A stretch of 64,000 nucleotides of DNA, taken from assembly GCA_027491075.1 (NCBI GenBank), contig JAIXWX010000022.1, positions 124,001 to 188,000 of the forward strand, read 5' to 3'. Numbering within the stretch: the stretch's first letter is position 1; every line of letters begins with the position of its first letter. This stretch comes from Flavobacteriales bacterium (GTDB taxonomy: Bacteria; Bacteroidota; Bacteroidia; Flavobacteriales_D; Sanyastnellaceae). Positions 63,816 to 64,000 of the stretch are shown in pieces. The position numbers and the translations under genes are program-made. The notes beneath the pieces were generated by a model. It had not been told where the DNA came from. It searched no databases and worked only from the letters and a program-made list of their open reading frames with translations.

Positions 63816-64000
63816 ATGAATGAATACGGGCACATTAAATACGACTGCAAACACTTTAGAGGCGGCATACCTTGTACTCCCAATAAACTCCGCCAAAAGG
63901 TATGCTCCAGTTGCGATGAGTATCGCCCGATCACAAAGCGTATCCTCATCATCAAGCTTGGTGCTATTGGAGATGTTATTCGAACCACTCCTTTGCTCGT
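63816..64000 (+). CDS. Glycosyltransferase family 9 protein (5' part only)
   Basis: The gene starts at the ATG at 63816 and runs out of the window, with about 61 residues seen. It begins with a Cys cluster (Cys11, 20, 30 and 33 in YDCKHFRGGIPC and VCSSCDEY) and then the GT9 start KRILIIKLGAIGDVIRTTPLL, as in ADP-heptose:LPS heptosyltransferases. The Cys cluster N-terminus suggests a small zinc site (inference). A TATTTTCG box (63803-63810, one base off consensus) lies 5 bases before the ATG. It is divergent from the TonB receptor gene. Confidence 0.85.
   Translation, partial: MNEYGHIKYDCKHFRGGIPCTPNKLRQKVCSSCDEYRPITKRILIIKLGAIGDVIRTTPLL

Noticed and set aside
63788-63988. Minus-strand frame at the window end, and the extended TonB receptor start at 63896
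   Set aside because: They cover the GT9 gene start, whose IIKLGAIGDVIRTTPLL motif is far better supported.
1-64000. tRNA, rRNA or mobile elements
   Set aside because: The intergenic stretches over 90 bases were read on both strands; none shows a cloverleaf, rRNA-like sequence or transposase remnant.

Overview
The window looks like chromosomal DNA of a member of the Bacteroidota, most likely Flavobacteriales (a Cryomorphaceae/Crocinitomicaceae-type marine or aquatic lineage is my guess, not shown). The reasons are four secreted proteins with type IX secretion (T9SS) C-terminal sorting domains, two TonB-dependent receptors with CarboxypepD_reg-like N-termini, absence of clear Shine-Dalgarno sequences, several TAnnTTTG -7 promoter boxes, and many Bacteroidota-restricted families (DUF2752/CCC-motif pair, DUF7009, DUF2851, DUF4920). 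Genes are tightly packed. I see no rRNA, tRNA, CRISPR array, transposase or prophage.

Layout. 1-7.2 kb: end of an inositol-monophosphatase gene, then a TonB receptor with a duplicated beta-helix-type T9SS protein, and an ArsR-type regulator. 7.2-13.5 kb: DUF2752 and CCC-motif membrane proteins, fused isobutyryl-CoA mutase icmF, exonuclease III, an Ate1/Bpt-like aminoacyl-tRNA-protein transferase overlapping it tail to tail, and a 56-codon ORF. 13.5-16.9 kb: a six-FAS1-domain T9SS protein, with a duplicated hairpin module downstream and an A-tract-rich promoter region upstream. 16.9-20.4 kb: an operon of a 2OG-Fe(II)-type oxygenase, DUF7009, moaA and moeA (molybdenum cofactor). 20.4-22 kb: an ECF sigma factor operon. 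22-26.3 kb: pyrD, then an operon of Kv-beta-like aldo/keto reductase, trmD, a 2-TM channel-like protein and rarA.

26.3-35.4 kb: a kinase-less PAS protein, a PorE-like OmpA protein (possible T9SS component), a His-rich DUF4920 lipoprotein, an M16 peptidase, a TPR/OmpA-like lipoprotein, accA and rdgB. 35.4-43.4 kb: a nearly complete menaquinone cluster, read menI-like, menF, menD, menB, menA, a DUF418/acyltransferase-like membrane protein, menC, menE, with menH missing. 43.4-46.7 kb: an orphan OmpR-type response regulator, rsmG, a sigma factor and a glycosyltransferase. 46.7-54.5 kb: a lysyl-endopeptidase-like T9SS protease, a lipoprotein, uvrB, rplI-rpsR-rpsF, PspC and DUF2851. 54.5-64 kb: a lipoprotein, a PNGase F-like T9SS protein split by a long insertion and coupled to a Crp/Fnr regulator, an aminotransferase, a GNAT protein, hslR, a second TonB receptor, and the start of a GT9 glycosyltransferase.

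Together the genes describe a heterotrophic bacterium that feeds on polymers or proteins, secretes large cell-surface proteins, respires with menaquinone, and makes molybdenum cofactor and B12-dependent mutase. The best leads for something undescribed are the Kv-beta-like/2-TM channel-like operon, the split PNGase F protein with its coupled regulator, DUF7009 in a Moco operon, and the DUF418-like protein inside the men cluster.
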